From NCBI GenBank assembly GCA_019096155.1, contig JAHCVI010000001.1, forward strand, positions 5,828,001 through 5,892,000: DNA of 64,000 bases, read 5' to 3'. The notes under the pieces are model-generated. The model was given only the letters and a program-made list of their open reading frames with translations, was not told where the DNA came from and did no database searches. Source of the DNA: Staphylotrichum longicolle. Lineage: Eukaryota; Ascomycota; Sordariomycetes; Sordariales; Chaetomiaceae. The translations under genes were made by a program, and so were the position numbers. Shown here piece by piece: positions 36,296 to 48,746 of this stretch; position 1 is the stretch's first letter; each line of letters opens with the position of its first letter.

Positions 36296-39200
36296 TTATT
36301 GCACCTTCCTGGCTTCGAACAACGTCAGACTCAGCGCCGTATCATTCTCCCCCACGTTCGGCGTCGGCTCGCTCAGCGTCTCCCACCTCCGATACTGAAA
36401 CACGCTCAGCCGATCCCCCGCCTGGCCGCGATCGAACCCCCACAGCGCCGCCGGCGTGCCCAACAGCCCACTAAACATCGTGGCCCCCACTCCACCACCA
36501 CCACCACCACCCCCCGCACCACCGCCAGCGCCACTGCCCTTCCCACCCTTCTCCCGATGCGCGAGCATCAACGCCCCCTCCGCGCCGACCCCGGCCGCAG
36601 ACGCAGACGACGAGGCAAAACTAAACAGATACCTCAACCTGGCATCCCCGCCCGCGCACTCCCGCACCGCCCGCACGCACATCGCCCGCGCCTCCTCGGC
36701 GAGGTTGTCGACCAGCAGGCACGAGAGGTCAAACACGCGGCGGGCGAGCGGCTGCGTGTCGACGCCCGTCGAGGGCAGGTGCAGCGCGTCGAGCTCCTGC
36801 ATCAGCCCCGCGCACGCGACCAGGATCTTGGCGCGCGCGTCGTTTGTGGCTTTCGAGAGGTCGAACGCGTGCGCGTGGAGCGTGACAAAGTTGAGGGCTA
36901 GCGGGAGCCAGTGCGTGAGGACCGCAAGTTTCATGTCGTGGGCGTTGTTGTTGCTGTTGTTATCATTGCTGTCGTCGTGGTCGAGGTCCATGTCCATAGC
37001 TGTGTCCGGGTGGATGGTGTTGTGGGTGTCTTGCGGAAGTGAGGCGAGGAGTTCCCAGAGGTCGACGAGCTTGTCTACCACGGCTTGAGAGAGCTGAGGT
37101 TGGCGCGCCCCGGCGGGGCTGCCACGCATGATGGCGTCGATGACCGAGAGAAGGTTCTCGGCCATCTGGAGGCTTTGTGTGAGCGCAATGTCGGCTTTTG
37201 GCGGGTTGCGTAGGGAGGGCAGGAGCTCGAGAAAACGAGCCTGGGCGCGGATTTTGAGGTGTTGCGTGATCTCCGGGCTGAGACAGCTCAGCATGCCGAC
37301 CCACGAAATGTTGCCCGCGCTGATGGCCTTGTCCATGGCGTTGGCGAAGAGCTCAACGTGCGACTGCTGCCGATCGGCAGCTTCTTGGCTGCTTTGCTCG
37401 TTGGAGCTCAGGCTCAGGGCGAGCTTCACCTGGCAGAAAGGCAGGGTGAACTCGTTGGTGAGTTCCAGGACCTGGTCGAAAGAGACATGGGTCTGGGCGA
37501 CCGCGGTAGGGATTAGCAACTTGGTCGTCAAGCTGTCGATCCAGCCACTGGCGTGCGGATTTGTGCTCCTAACGCCCAGCGCTCTTGCGACCCCGGTAGC
37601 GTCCCTCAGAACGAGGCGCTTGAGCAACTCCAGGAGACTCTCCTGGACTGAGTCAGACTCTAGAGGTAGATGTTCAAGATCGTTCTGTGCCCTGGCATAG
37701 GAATATTCGGCCGCGGCCAGGAAAATTAGACCAAGAACCTCCTTGGGGCATTCCCGGACTGCTTGATCCTGGAGAATGGAGAAGCGGTAGACCTCATCGG
37801 CTGTCAGGAGGTCGTCCTGCCGAATTGGCGCGGTGAGCAACTGCAGAACCTCTTGCATGTACCTTGTTCGGTATGTAATCTGGACTATTTGGGGCGTGGT
37901 GTGAGCGTTTCCAGTCGGTGCCCGTGTGATGCCCGTGGGTTGACCGGCGGGCAGATCCGAGGCTGTTGCGAGAATAGCGCACATGTCGAGACACCCCACC
38001 GAGACAAGGAGTGGGAATATCCTGAGAATAGAGGGGCGGTTGCCGAGCGTCCGAAGGGATAGAAGCCATTTGACCATGAGCCCGTCAAAGTTCTGAGGAT
38101 TGAAAAGGCGTAGTCGGCCCAGCAAGGCACTGTAAGCCCGCTGCTTGTCTGCCGCTTTGTCCCAACAGGCCTGCAACCGCTGCACAACGGTCTGGAACAG
38201 CCGCTCCATGGTGTTTCGGTCCAGGCTCGAACCGCCGGCGAGTAGTTTCTCGATCTCCTCGTGCAAATCACCGGCGTCATCCTGGAGCTGCGCGACCATG
38301 TTATCCGAAACGGGCGAGCACGCGTCCACGGGATTTTGGCGGTCGTTCAGCGCCAAGTCTTTCTTTAGCTGCGAGGCAAGGTCCTCGAGTCCAGGTATCC
38401 TCGGAGCGAGGGTCACGAGCGAAGCCAGAAGCGGGCGAAGTACAGTTCCTTGCTCACAGACAGCCGTCTTGAGTCTCTGATGGAGACTGCGAAACAATGG
38501 CAGTGTATCGCCCAGGGCACAGAATATGAAGAAATGTCGACTGACAGTGTCGGCGATGGCTGCGAGAATCTCGACACTGGCGTGCTTGGTGAGCGACTTC
38601 AAAATGTCTCCAAGCATGGAAAAGTCCCCGGCGGCCTCGAGCACAGATCGGACAGCGTAGAAGACGGCGGCCGAGATGTCGGGAGCTTGCCCGCCTTCCT
38701 TCTCCTTTTCTTCGGCGTGTGCAGCAAAGCTGGCCCGAAGCCAGCAGCCGATTTCGGCCTTGAGCGCCCGGTCTGCAGAAGCGATCTTCTTCGTGAGCTT
38801 GGACAATGAGAACGGCTTCTGGCTCAACATCGGGTCGGCGGAATCCATCGGCATCCCCAGCGTATGCCTCAAATGCTTTATCGCCAGCTCGACGTTCTGT
38901 GCCTCGTCCGCCACGCTAAAGGAGGCGCGTCGAAGGGTCCCGCCTCTGAGGTTCCGCTGCGACGTAGCGAGCGCGTGAGTCGGGATCTCGGCAAGGAGAC
39001 GGGTCGGGCCCGGCCCGTCCGGTAACACATCCTCTGGGTTCCTGACCCCTCCACGGGCAATGAGCCACTGGACATATCGAGGAACCGAGAAGATACCTGA
39101 CCGGACAAGCTCGCAGACTATGTGGTAGAGCGTGGATTTGCGCTCTTGCTCTTCGCAACCATCAACCTCGAGGAAGTCCAGGACGGCCAGAGTGGGATCG

Positions 39201-41208
39201 AGACCCAACGTGCTCCAATGCTGCAGGATCCGGCTCGTGACATAGACCTTTGCCAACCCAGGCCGGTAGAGGGAAGTGCACCACTCAAGCAGAGCTCTGG
39301 CCAAAGACTCCTTGTCCTTGGAAACGCCCCAACACTGGGCAGGAAGCTCGGCAGGCATGGGGGATTGTAAGGTCCCATCTAGCATTCGCACCAGAATATG
39401 CCGGGCGGCTGGTTGCGACCTGTTGGCGGCCGCCGCAAGATGCTCGTTGCGAAGGTTGATGGATCCGAATGAGTTGTGCCGCGCCTCGTCACCGGCCGGA
39501 AGACATGCCTTCAAGGCATCGCGGTACTTGCACCAAGTCGACGGAGAAACGAAGTTCTCTGGAGTGCTTAAGATCAGTGTGTTGAGGCACTGCGTCAGAT
39601 GTTGTAGCAGGGGCTGCAGGATGTCCCTATCGGGATTATTATAGATCTGTGGCAGCATGAGCATTCCGACCACCCGAACGCGAGTCGTGACTGGGAGTAC
39701 TTACTAGGTGATGATGGCTGATGAGAGCGGTGACCAGCCTGCGGCCATACTTCCTTAGTCTGAGCAGGTCTTTCCAGTACAGTTGGGTAATGAGCATCCA
39801 CATGGGGAGCCTGGCGTCGGAGCTGTTTTCGAGGTTCGATACGAGCCATTCTGAGTAATGCTCACGGTCGAGTAAATGTTCAGCGTACAGATGCGCTGCC
39901 AGTCGAGTGCTACTGGAGTGTTAGATTGTGGCCGCCAGGCAAGTGAAAAGACGAGGCAGATGAAGAGAAAAACAAAACTCACGTGTAATGCACCTTGGCT
40001 TTCCAGTCTTCCTCTTCAAACGAGAAGAACACATGCTCGATGAACTGCTCAAGCGAAACAGTCCACTCTCTGATCCATCGGGCCTCCCCTCCCATAACCA
40101 AAGTGCTGACGCCCTTGCGTTTGGTAGCGCGTATCTCGTTTGCGCCAACACACTTTATCAGCCAAACCGCTCGGTCTGTGGGAACCTTTTTGTTCATGCA
40201 CTGCTCCAGAAGAACTCTGCCACGGATGCCGTGGGGTATCGTCCGGCTGAGCCGTCGGAGTGAGATGGCGGGGTTCGCAAGATCCTTAAGCCAGGCCTCT
40301 CGCTTGGTGTCGGTGAGGGTTACGCGAGGAGGGGGTTTGAAGGTCGAAGGCGCCGTAATCTGTCCATTGTGTCTCCTTTGCCCAAGCACCGCCGTGAAGA
40401 CAGAGGAGAGGGCGGTCAGTCCAGTCTTGTGTTTCAGAGCCGGAAACAGTATCCCCTTGGCCGACTGCGTCTCGGCCGTGGAAAAGAGGCCCTTATCATA
40501 GTATCCCTGCCGAATCACATTCTCGGAAAACTGGTCTTCGGGATGGTTTCCGGTCCATGGGAAGAAATCAGCGTATCCAACCGTCGGTGGAGCAGCCAAG
40601 CCGCCTGCCTTGGCCTGGGTTTCGGCATGAGTCGAGTAGCGCGGAGCTGCCGGTGGCGGCTCGACGGAGAAGGGTTTTGGACGATTGTCTTTCTTGGCTG
40701 GGTTCGTGTTCGCCGGCGGTGGCATCTGGCGACGAGGACCACTGGCGACGAAGGGCGGAGGCCGTCGTGGCAGGGGTAAGGGGGCGTCGATCTCGATGCT
40801 CAGCGGATGGGCCGAGAGATGGGGGCTCATGTCGCCCAGGTCGGAGGAGTCGGTGGGGGGCATGATGCGAGACGGCGTAAAGGCCTTGGAGGACTCGGCC
40901 GCGCTCGGGGAGTCGCTGGTAGGGGCATGCGGGATCGTGTCGGCCGGGTCGTGGGAGAGTTCCAGCTTGAGGCGCGAACCGGCGCGGCGCTGGGCGCCGT
41001 GGCGAACGGGAGCGGCATCGCCGGTGTCGGCAGGACTAAAATCGTAGAAGGCGGCGTCCTTGCGCACGGGAGACGGCGGCGGGTACTGCTGCTGCTGCTG
41101 TTGAGGAAGGGCGCGCTGGTGGGCGACCGGGCGCTGCGACAGGGTCGGTCCACCCCCCGTGTGCTGGGGCGGTCGCTGCTGGACGCCCAATGGGGGCCGG
41201 GAGGTCAT
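36296..41208 (-). CDS. med12: Mediator complex subunit 12 (Med12/Srb8)
   Basis: Three exons: 41208-39983, 39912-39705 and 39646-36296 (introns 70 and 58 nt), giving 1594 residues, the size usual for filamentous-fungal Srb8. The start MTSRPPLGVQQRPP resembles homologues; an open but unlike stretch lies upstream. A Pro/Gln-rich disordered N-terminus is followed by the Med12 domain: GYADFFPWTGNHPEDQFSE, PHGIRGRVLLEQCMNKKVP, DRAVWLIKCVGANEIRA, and MGGEARWIREWTVSLEQFIE. Exon 2 supplies LAAHLYAEHLLDREHYSEWL and QLYWKDLLRLRKYGRRL. The remainder is helical. A glycine run lies near the C-terminus (about 36480-36535). Known role: with Med13, cyclin C and Cdk8 it forms the Mediator kinase module that gates RNA polymerase II transcription. 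Confidence 0.93.
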
Positions 41209-43010
41209 CGCAGAAGGGGGAGCGACTGCGCCATGCCGCAAGACGTCGATGGTGATGGATCGGTGGTGTCGGGCTGGGGAAGTCGAGAGATATCGGATGG
41301 CGACACCGATGGTGATGGGCTGAGGTCGGACCCGCGGCGGCACTGCCCACTGAAGCCGACCCCTGTCGCGACGAGTTGCTGTGGAGTCGTGGTCGCTAGG
41401 CCGGTCTTTCGGGCGGAAGCAACGGCTGGCAGGACTGTTCGGGCAGCGATGCGAAGGTCGCTTCGATGGCGCTGCAAGTGAGAATTTAGGGGGGCTTCAA
41501 TAGGCGTTGGAGGCGCAACACCATGTGCGACAGACCTCGAAACCCAGGAACGCGAGATGTGAGGGAGGTGTGCGAAGTACAGAGGTATGACGGGCTCGAT
41601 TAGAGAAAGTGCAGCACCCAGGGTCGCAGGCGGTCGGGAGGTCGGCAGGTAGGCCCCGGGTATTCTGAGGGCCTGGGCTGCTCGGGTCGGGCTGCGGGCC
41701 CGCGAAACTTTGGGGGAATGGCGTGCACGCTGTTGCCAAATCGGGGATGCAGGGGCGCAGCCTGACGGTGCTGCCATCGTCTGCACACAGTGCTTCCGTG
41801 TTGCAGCAGATTCTGGGCTTGAAGCCTTGATGCCTGACACAGCCGAAGACACTGATGTAATTCAGTAACGATTTGATCACCCCTCCACGGAGACGGCCTC
41901 GTCACACGCAGCAAGTCTTCGGCATCTCTCTTTTGAAACGCGGGATATTGCATCCATTTTGCGGTATCAGCGAGGCGGCATCGGATCGTGGCACAGTGTC
42001 GAATTTACCGACAGGTCTCTGGGCTTGTCTTGGCGGCCTGGGATGCACCCTCACTCATGTCAGGCCTGGTCTATCAGATGCTGTGGTTCGCTGCTTGATA
42101 CCCGTGGTCATCAGACTTCAGCTGCCAGCTCTTCTGATTAATCCCACTCGTGGATAAGGGGGAAATGTGCCGCGGGATGTCAGAATGCCAATCTATCTTG
42201 GTGTAGCAGCCGGGAACTGCTCAGTGGGCAACAGGAACCCGGCCTGGGTGTTGTTGGGCATTTTTGTGCAACCATCCATCTCTGCCAGTCTGCACGGGTC
42301 CAGGGTTGACCACGGCCAGATCGCGGAGATTGCCGCCCGGCCCGCTGCTCTTTGAAGCTCTGCCGCTTCTGCGAAGTCAGCCAAGTGGGCGAATCCTGCA
42401 GGTCTCGGTTGATTCTTCTCGGAGCGGCTGGAGTGCCACAAAGTGCGCACTAAGAGCTCGTTTTTGCAAACTTGCAAAGCATTTGCAGAGGGCAGGCAGC
42501 ACCCTCGCTGCCAGCACGGGTGCGGAGACCATCTAAACGAGATCTGGGGAATACTCCGTACGGAGTACCAGGTCGTGGAAGTCGGGCCCAGAGAGAGACA
42601 CGAATCCAGCCAGCCACGTCAAGACACGCTCCGATGATAACGGAATCTCGGTAACTAGACGGGGACTCGCGCGGTCGGGGCATTCGGTCGGTGGCCCTCG
42701 ATTGAATCCGCCGGGTTGTCGCTCCGGACACTCCGCTGACGAGTGTTGAGGTTGAATTGTGATCGCAGAGCAAAGGAACAGCGGGGCGAGGGGCATTCTG
42801 CAAATAGTTAGCGTGCAGTGCTGCTCCGTCTTGGAAGCTCTTCCGCGCCCCCGGGTTCTCGATTGTGGGGCAGCCAGCTAGGGGGGGTTGTGAGGGTGTC
42901 CAGTGCGTTGGAATTGGAATTGCATCCGAATCGACTCTCGAGACACACTTCCAGTCGCCATCACGCACACACTCGGCCGTCAAGACGACAGACTGCGCCA
43001 GCCATTCGCC
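41209..43010. other. divergent promoter region, Med12 / Asterix-like gene
   Basis: 1.8 kb with no recognised gene. Holds a perfect 16-base palindrome at 42552-42567 (listed separately). Confidence 0.5.
42552..42567. promoter_or_regulatory. 16-bp palindrome TACTCCGTACGGAGTA
   Basis: Perfect inverted repeat located about 440 bases upstream of the Asterix-like start codon. CGGAGTA-type elements recur in Pezizomycotina intergenic DNA; a zinc-cluster (CGG-recognising) binding site is possible but is only inferred. Confidence 0.4.
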
Positions 43011-43653
43011 ATGGATTCCAAGCAAGAGAAGGACATGAGGCAGCCGGACTTGAGTGAGCATTGAGAGCGCCCGAATGCAATGGGCAAATGCAATTCCAAA
43101 ACGGAGCTTGCGAGCTGACCTGGACGCGACCGTAGTCATCCCGTATCAAGAGCCGGTCGCAAAGGGCGACAATGTCGAGTTCCAATCGACGCTGTCATCG
43201 ACCCTTCCCATGGCCGCCATTTTCATGCGAAACAAGTACATTGGCTGGTATGCGCAAACCCGATCCCACGCCGACGCCACTATCCCCCTTTCCGCCGCTT
43301 CTCCAACTCGCGCGTGCATCTGGCAGCGCATCACATCGCATCCACCATCTGCCACCGGTTAATGTTACGATACACTGACACATCAATGATACAGGGCCGC
43401 CGTTGTTTTCAGCTTACAAAGTTGGCTGGGGGAGAGCGAGGAGACAAAGAAGAGCAACAGCACGCCCGGATACTTCAACGTCGGCATGTCGCGTGAGTTC
43501 CGCCTACGCCCCGGGCTCGGTTGCATCATCAGCTAACCCAACCTGCGTTACCTAGTCATGTCCCTAGCTGTCACCTACCTCCCCCTCTTCCTCCCGCAAG
43601 CCGGCGGGCCAAAAGGAAGCGCCACTGGTGCGCCCCCGCCGGCCCCAGCGTGA
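43011..43653 (+). CDS. Asterix / WDR83OS-like ER membrane protein (UPF0139)
   Basis: Four short exons: 43011-43053, 43115-43247, 43395-43492 and 43556-43653, giving 123 residues. Each intron has a good donor (GTGAGC, GTATGC, GTGAGT), the last also a GCTAAC branch point, and all phases fit. The product begins MDSKQEKDMRQPDL, continues TVVIPYQEP, and has two hydrophobic helices: one around RNKYIGWAAVVFSLQSWLGE and one in YFNVGMSLMSLAVTYLPLF. It ends in a Pro/Ala tail. This matches the small eukaryotic Asterix family, which in animals pairs with CCDC47 in the PAT complex that shields polar membrane segments during multipass protein insertion at the ER. Each exon is too short to stand out as an open frame. 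Confidence 0.85.
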
Positions 43654-44317
43654 TGCAACGACGACGTGAATGTTGCGCGAAGGGGACAGGTGGTGGACGG
43701 CAATATCTACAACTCTACATTGCCTACTTGAGTTAGATTGGCGGATGGGCAAGGTCAGAGGCTGCGGGCGTGGAATGATGAGGCGGAGGTCCTGTACGAT
43801 ATACCCGTTGCACACCTACTACGATGTCATTCAACAGCTATGGCCTCACCTCCGCACCGCGGATCAATTTGGTCACTTGTCGAGCCACATCGAAATGCCG
43901 CTCCGAGATATCAGGAGACACAACGTACGCCAGGCGTGGCAAAAGCATGTAATACCGCAGTTCGCCAATCGTCTATACACATGGCAGCCGAAAGACAAAC
44001 CATAACACTTGCTCAGCTCGAAGCTTGAAATAGCGGGCAAGGCGCCCAAAGAAGTATACACATGTCGAAGTAGGGGTATCGAAAAAGAGAATACACTCCC
44101 AACAGCATCCAAGACTCGGGGATGTGCTCTGATTACTCGCAGTTGCCCACGCACCCCTCACCCACCCCGTCCACACAACTATCCACGTCCAACAAGAGAC
44201 CAGGCCTCCACGACTTCGACCAAGATAACCATGAATCATGGCATCCCGGGCCAACAACAAGGCCAGCCCTTCCATTACCACGGCATGCCACAACGGGACA
44301 CGGCTCGGAGAGCGAGT
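43654..44317. other. convergent intergenic region
   Basis: Lies between the Asterix-like gene (+) and the small secreted protein gene (-). No coding signal seen. Confidence 0.5.
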
Positions 44318-44557
44318 CTAGCTGTTCCGGAGAGGTCTACATGAGGGCTTCGTTAGCAATCTCAACGGTACATCACCTCACGTGCCAGAAGCAAGAAACA
44401 CTCACCCGCACCCCTGAGGTGTCGTGACGCCAAAGAAGCAGTCGCCCTCATTCTTGGGGACGACCTGGTCGGCCTTGATGGGGATCGTAACGACGCCGGC
44501 GCTAACGAGCGAGGCGCACAGCGACAGCACGGCGGCGGCGAATGCGGCGGGCTTCAT
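44318..44557 (-). CDS. small secreted protein, 56 residues
   Basis: Two exons: 44557-44406 and 44336-44318, joined across a 69-nt intron (GTGAGT to ATGTAG) that splits a Gly codon. A clear signal peptide (MKPAAFAAAVLSLCASLVSA) is followed by about 36 mature residues containing DCFFGVTTPQGCGPLRNS at the end. Two cysteines in the mature part could form one disulfide. The CFFGVTTPxGC ending seems familiar from other small secreted Sordariomycete proteins, but no function is known to me. Length and secretion fit an effector-like or surface peptide; that is inference only. Confidence 0.7.
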
Positions 44558-45817
44558 GTCGACTGGTGTGATCTGCGCCACTTGTGGGAACGGAGATTTA
44601 TTATGGAGCTGCCGGAGCCCTGAATAGAACCGAGAGGAAGTGGGTTACAAGGAAAGTGAAGGTATTCAGACCAGCTGCTTGGTGGGAAGAGGAGAAGAGA
44701 ATGGGCGAGCTGCCTTGCGCCTGCGAGCGAGATGCCGATCAATCAATTCCGCCCAAAATTAGACACAAAAGGGAAAGAAGAGAAAGGAAAACCAATCGAT
44801 TGGGAAAACACTTGGACGACGGGAGAGATGCCGAGTCGCACCGGGCGGCAAAAAGGCCCAGTGTCCACCTGAAACTCGCCGCTGCGACTCTCCATGGTGG
44901 TCGGCTCGGGCGGGGCCGCGACCACGGGGGCATTTTGGACCGTTCACTGGCTGGCGAGTTTCAGGCTTGAAACTGGGGTCAGGCGACATGCGAACCACGA
45001 GACAGGACAGCTCATTTGAACGGATATCTAGGAACAATTCAAGAAGATTTGAGCTCTCAAACTTCATATTTCAACCTGCATCGGGATGCTCCTAACAAAG
45101 AAAGTCTGTCAAAAGCGAAAATAGAGTTTCGCAGCTGTGGAAAACCTTCAGCATGGGATCCAGGACCTCGATGGGCCTGGTGGAGCGGCCAGAACACACT
45201 TCAGACAACCCAAGGTCTTGGCAGGGATGGCTCGGCCTGGGGACGAGACACAAAGGCATTTATTTGGTGCAAGCAAAGGGGACCTGACAAGACCACTCGC
45301 GTACACACTACTTGATAAAAGATTTCTCCTTTTTGTCCCAAAGACATGGGCAGTCATTCCATCCACACTTGAGTTGAATAAATAGACTTTGAAAAACCCT
45401 TAGTGGCCTTGATATCGACTTGCCAGCGACTTAGAAATACGAGTGATGTGCGGCGTAGAAAGCCTCGGTGTGGTGTAACAACCTAATGTATTCAAAATAA
45501 ATCGTCGAATCCCAGTTTCGCAGCTTCACGTCGTTTGGTCCCATTCAAATTGAACCCGGAGCCGGGCAGCCCCACAGACCGGAGTCCGGTCAGTCTCCAC
45601 AAATATCGGCAGCCGGAGCGGAGCCACAACCAGAACGGCTCCCGTTCGGTATACGTCACAAAACATTTAACAGGAATAGATCATGCCATTAACTTGATAG
45701 CCTAAGGAAAGTTTCATATTCAATCAAAGCAATTCTCCTGAAATCAGGCCGTGGCCAAGCCTGTCTCGGACCAATCCAAACCGGAGACTGTGTCAACCCA
45801 GGAACCCGCGCACGTGC
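44558..45817. other. intergenic
   Basis: No recognised gene. Somewhat more A/T-rich between 45360 and 45750. Contains the promoter of the small secreted protein gene and 3' sequence of the next minus-strand frame. Confidence 0.5.
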
Positions 45818-46837
45818 CTATAGTCCTATTTCCACAGCCTCTTCCTCAATCCCGTTCTGAATTGCTTCATGCTCTTCCATCAACTCATTCAATGCCTTGG
45901 CATATGCGGGCTTTCCCTCCTCTTCCTGCCACTCTTCCCAGAAGTGAACCCAATCCCGACTCATGTCGTCTTCCACCCCACGGCGCCACGCCTCAAAGTT
46001 TTGGTACTCGGAGGCAAAGTCATCGTTGAGCCAGTCTTCCAACGCATCTTTGATTCCCTTATCCAACGCACAAAAGAAGCCAAAGTCCTCAGTCTCACGA
46101 CGGCCCCCTGGAAACTCAAACATAACCCACTGATAAGAAAACAACTCCAGGTCGAACTGCACACAGTCGTAGAACACCCGGTGAGCAATCCACTCGGACG
46201 GGGCCCTGGCCCCAAACGCTTCCGCAAAGTACGCCAGCGCGGCGCCAAAATCCCAAGGGTCAAGAGACTCGAGAGGGTCGAGAGGCTCGAGCTGCTCCGC
46301 GAGCAAGCCTCTCACCATTCGGGGTTAGACCGCCTCGTCTTCCGGCAAGCTATTCACTGAGTCCAGGACATGCTCCATCAAGCCTCCTTTTCTCCAACGC
46401 TTGATCAAAGTCTGCAGCGAGACTTGATGCGTCACCCACTCCTCCGGTATGGCCCATTCGAAAACGATCTCGTAGCGGAACAATATGGAATTCGGAAGTT
46501 TCAGTTTCTTTGCCAAGTCTTCGGCGCGATGGGTTCGGGCGGACGTCTTCGTGTGTTTGTTCTCGGCATCTGGGACTTTGATGAAGGCAATCCAGATATC
46601 TTGAATAGGTACATCATCGGTATGGTGTAAATCCAAGGCACGGCTGATGGTATCGACGATGCGGTCGCTGACTGACACCAAGGCTGTCGCTACTTTCTCC
46701 TTATGCCTCCGATGTTGCTTAAACTCAGCGAGCAACTTGCCGGGGGCGAGGGGAGGGCCTGTGGCCCCTTTGCCAGAAGTGAGCCGCCTGGGGCTGAGCG
46801 CGGAGTACGCTCGAGTGTAGATGGTGCAGTTGGCCAT
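45818..46837 (-). pseudogene. uncharacterised intracellular protein, frame split by a TAA stop
   Basis: A single frame of about 340 codons runs from ATG at 46837 to a stop at 45818, broken only by one in-frame TAA at 46327-46325. The first part (170 residues) includes VATALVSVSDRIVDTISRAL, DIWIAFIKVPD, and FRYEIVFEWAIPEEWVTHQV followed by SLQTLIKRW. This recalls a widespread uncharacterised fungal family with the pattern FRYE-VFEW-IP-V-SLQTL (possibly DUF7587, from memory). The second part (166 residues from 46318) is acidic and Trp-rich (DFASEYQNFEAWRRG, DWVHFWEEWQEEEG). No introns, signal peptide or membrane segment. The stop would be CAA with one C to T change. Alternatives: two separate genes, a functional truncated protein, or readthrough. 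Confidence 0.5.
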
Positions 46838-47448
46838 AATGAGAGTTCTTGAGAGTCAGTTGCTGAAACAAATTTGTCGTTGGTAGTGGGATGTTCCTCA
46901 ATATATCCGCAAGGCTGAGCTCCTCGGCAATGGTGGATGAGGGGTTGCTGCCTGACACAGAAACTACCAACAGCATCGGACGCAGGACCACGTGCAGACG
47001 AGCTGATAACCAGCTTGGCTGTGGGATTGGATGTTACTGCTAACACTGCCCATCCAAGCATATGGGTCCATCACTGGCCCGAGTCCTAACCAGGTTGCGG
47101 TGACACATGATCTCGCCCGATAAACCCAACCACACGAGAGGTACCCAAGAGTCTGAGAATGACACAAAGAAAATATGACGTCCATCCTCAAAAAGCAATG
47201 CTCCGTCCGAGCCGACCAAGGTCTCGCATGCAACAAATCCAGCTGAACCATCGCCCATGCAAGAAACGCCCAGACAGTCTGAAGGCCCAGCCCGATGCCC
47301 CAGAATGCAAAAGCCAAAAATGCAGGAATGCAGTTTCCGTCCCCATCATTAACACGTCCATCTGTACGTCCAACCATAATCATGTCATACCATTAGGGCC
47401 CATGAATCCTCCAGCCCCATGTGTTGTTCAGTAAAAGGGGTTCAAAAC
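46838..47448. other. intergenic
   Basis: Between two minus-strand genes. Overlapping open frames of up to 140 codons show no recognisable domain. Presumed promoter of the split frame and 3' UTR of the PQ-loop gene. Confidence 0.5.
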
Positions 47449-48746
47449 CTAAACGGTCCCGCCAGCCTTGAGCTGCCTCTGGGGCGAGTATATCCGGAAC
47501 TGCACAAAGATGATGCAGTCTTCAACCATCGTTCCCAGCGAGCCAAGCAGCCACGGCAGCGCGCGGATGAAGTAGTCCTTTTCCTGGGAGTATACCATGA
47601 CACTCGCGCCGTAGGTGAAATTTCCCGTCAGCGAGAGCAGGAAGAACAGCAGCGCGAGCCCCTCGCACGACTTTTCGCGGTAGTTCTTGATGATTTGCGG
47701 GATGCGCGCACTGTTATGGCGCCATCATGTCAGCACGCCCAGCTCCCCAGCAAAGAGTGCAATGGAAGAACTTACCACAGATAGCACAGCGCGCTCGCAT
47801 ACCCCAGCACCATCCCCACCACCGCCACGGGCTCCTTCATCAGTTCCCCATCATCCGGTACGGGCTCTCCATCGCCAACACTCCATGCGCCAATCTTGTA
47901 GCTCACGAACCAACCTGCGGCACCGACGGCCCAGACGGCAACCAAGCTCATGGTGTTGTGCAGCCAGGGATTGCTGTCTGGCGTGTCGTCCTCGCCGGTG
48001 ATGATACGCGTCAGGGGATCGACCAAGCCCGTGCTCTCGCGGCGGCGCACTTCGTGTCGGCGGTGCGAGCCGGGAAGACCGCCTGAGTCACTCCGCGGGC
48101 GGGTGCGGCGGTCGCTGCTCAGCAGGGGTTCCGATTCGGTCGGGGCTGAGTCAACCACAGCGGAGGACGTGCTCGCGTTAAGGTTGTCGTCGGCGGCGGC
48201 CTCGGAGTGGCGCCTGTGGTGGTGATGATGGTGATGGTGCTCAAGGCGGGCAGCCCGGCGGCGCGCGTTGACCGTGTTGTAATAGGTGCATTGGCTAATT
48301 AGAATCAAGTCGGCGACGCAAAAGTAGCAGGCGAGAGCTATTGTTGAGGGTGCCAGGCTTGTGAAGAGAGCGCCTGTGAAGGTTAGGACATGGCCGATGA
48401 TGGCGCGGTGTGGTCAAAGTTCCTGTCCATTGCTGGAGGGCGGATTCCAGACAGGGAGGAAAAGCTCGGATGGTCACGAACCAGAGAGGTTGGCGATGTC
48501 GCCCAGCAGCCAGATCATGAGGAACTTCATCGATAGGGCATCTGCGCTCTTGGCTTTGTAGTTGGCGATCAGCTGTGGGAGCTGTGAGATTGTCAGCCAT
48601 TGGTTGCCCAAACTCGCGATTGCTTCAATGCCTACCAAGAGACATATCCAAGCTGCCAAGCTGACGCTGCCAAAGATGCCCGAGAGTGCCTCGCCCGCAC
48701 CGGGCCCCCGAAGCAGCTCGGGGGCGGAGGCGACAAAAGATAGCAT
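47449..48746 (-). CDS. PQ-loop vacuolar amino acid transporter-like membrane protein
   Basis: Four exons: 48746-48636, 48581-48482, 48373-47776 and 47710-47449, giving 356 residues. Removing the first intron (48635-48582) restores ICLLLPQLIANYKAKSADALS, the first PQ-loop. The second is RIPQIIKNYREKSCEGLALL. About seven membrane helices are expected, as in the Ypq1-3/PQLC2 family that exports cationic amino acids or cystine from vacuoles and lysosomes; substrate assignment is by family only. Between helices 3 and 4 is a long hydrophilic loop with a His run (eight His near 48220-48245) and a dileucine-type SEPLLSS. The second intron has a weak donor (GTTCGT), but its removal rebuilds NLSGALFTSLAP. 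Confidence 0.88.
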
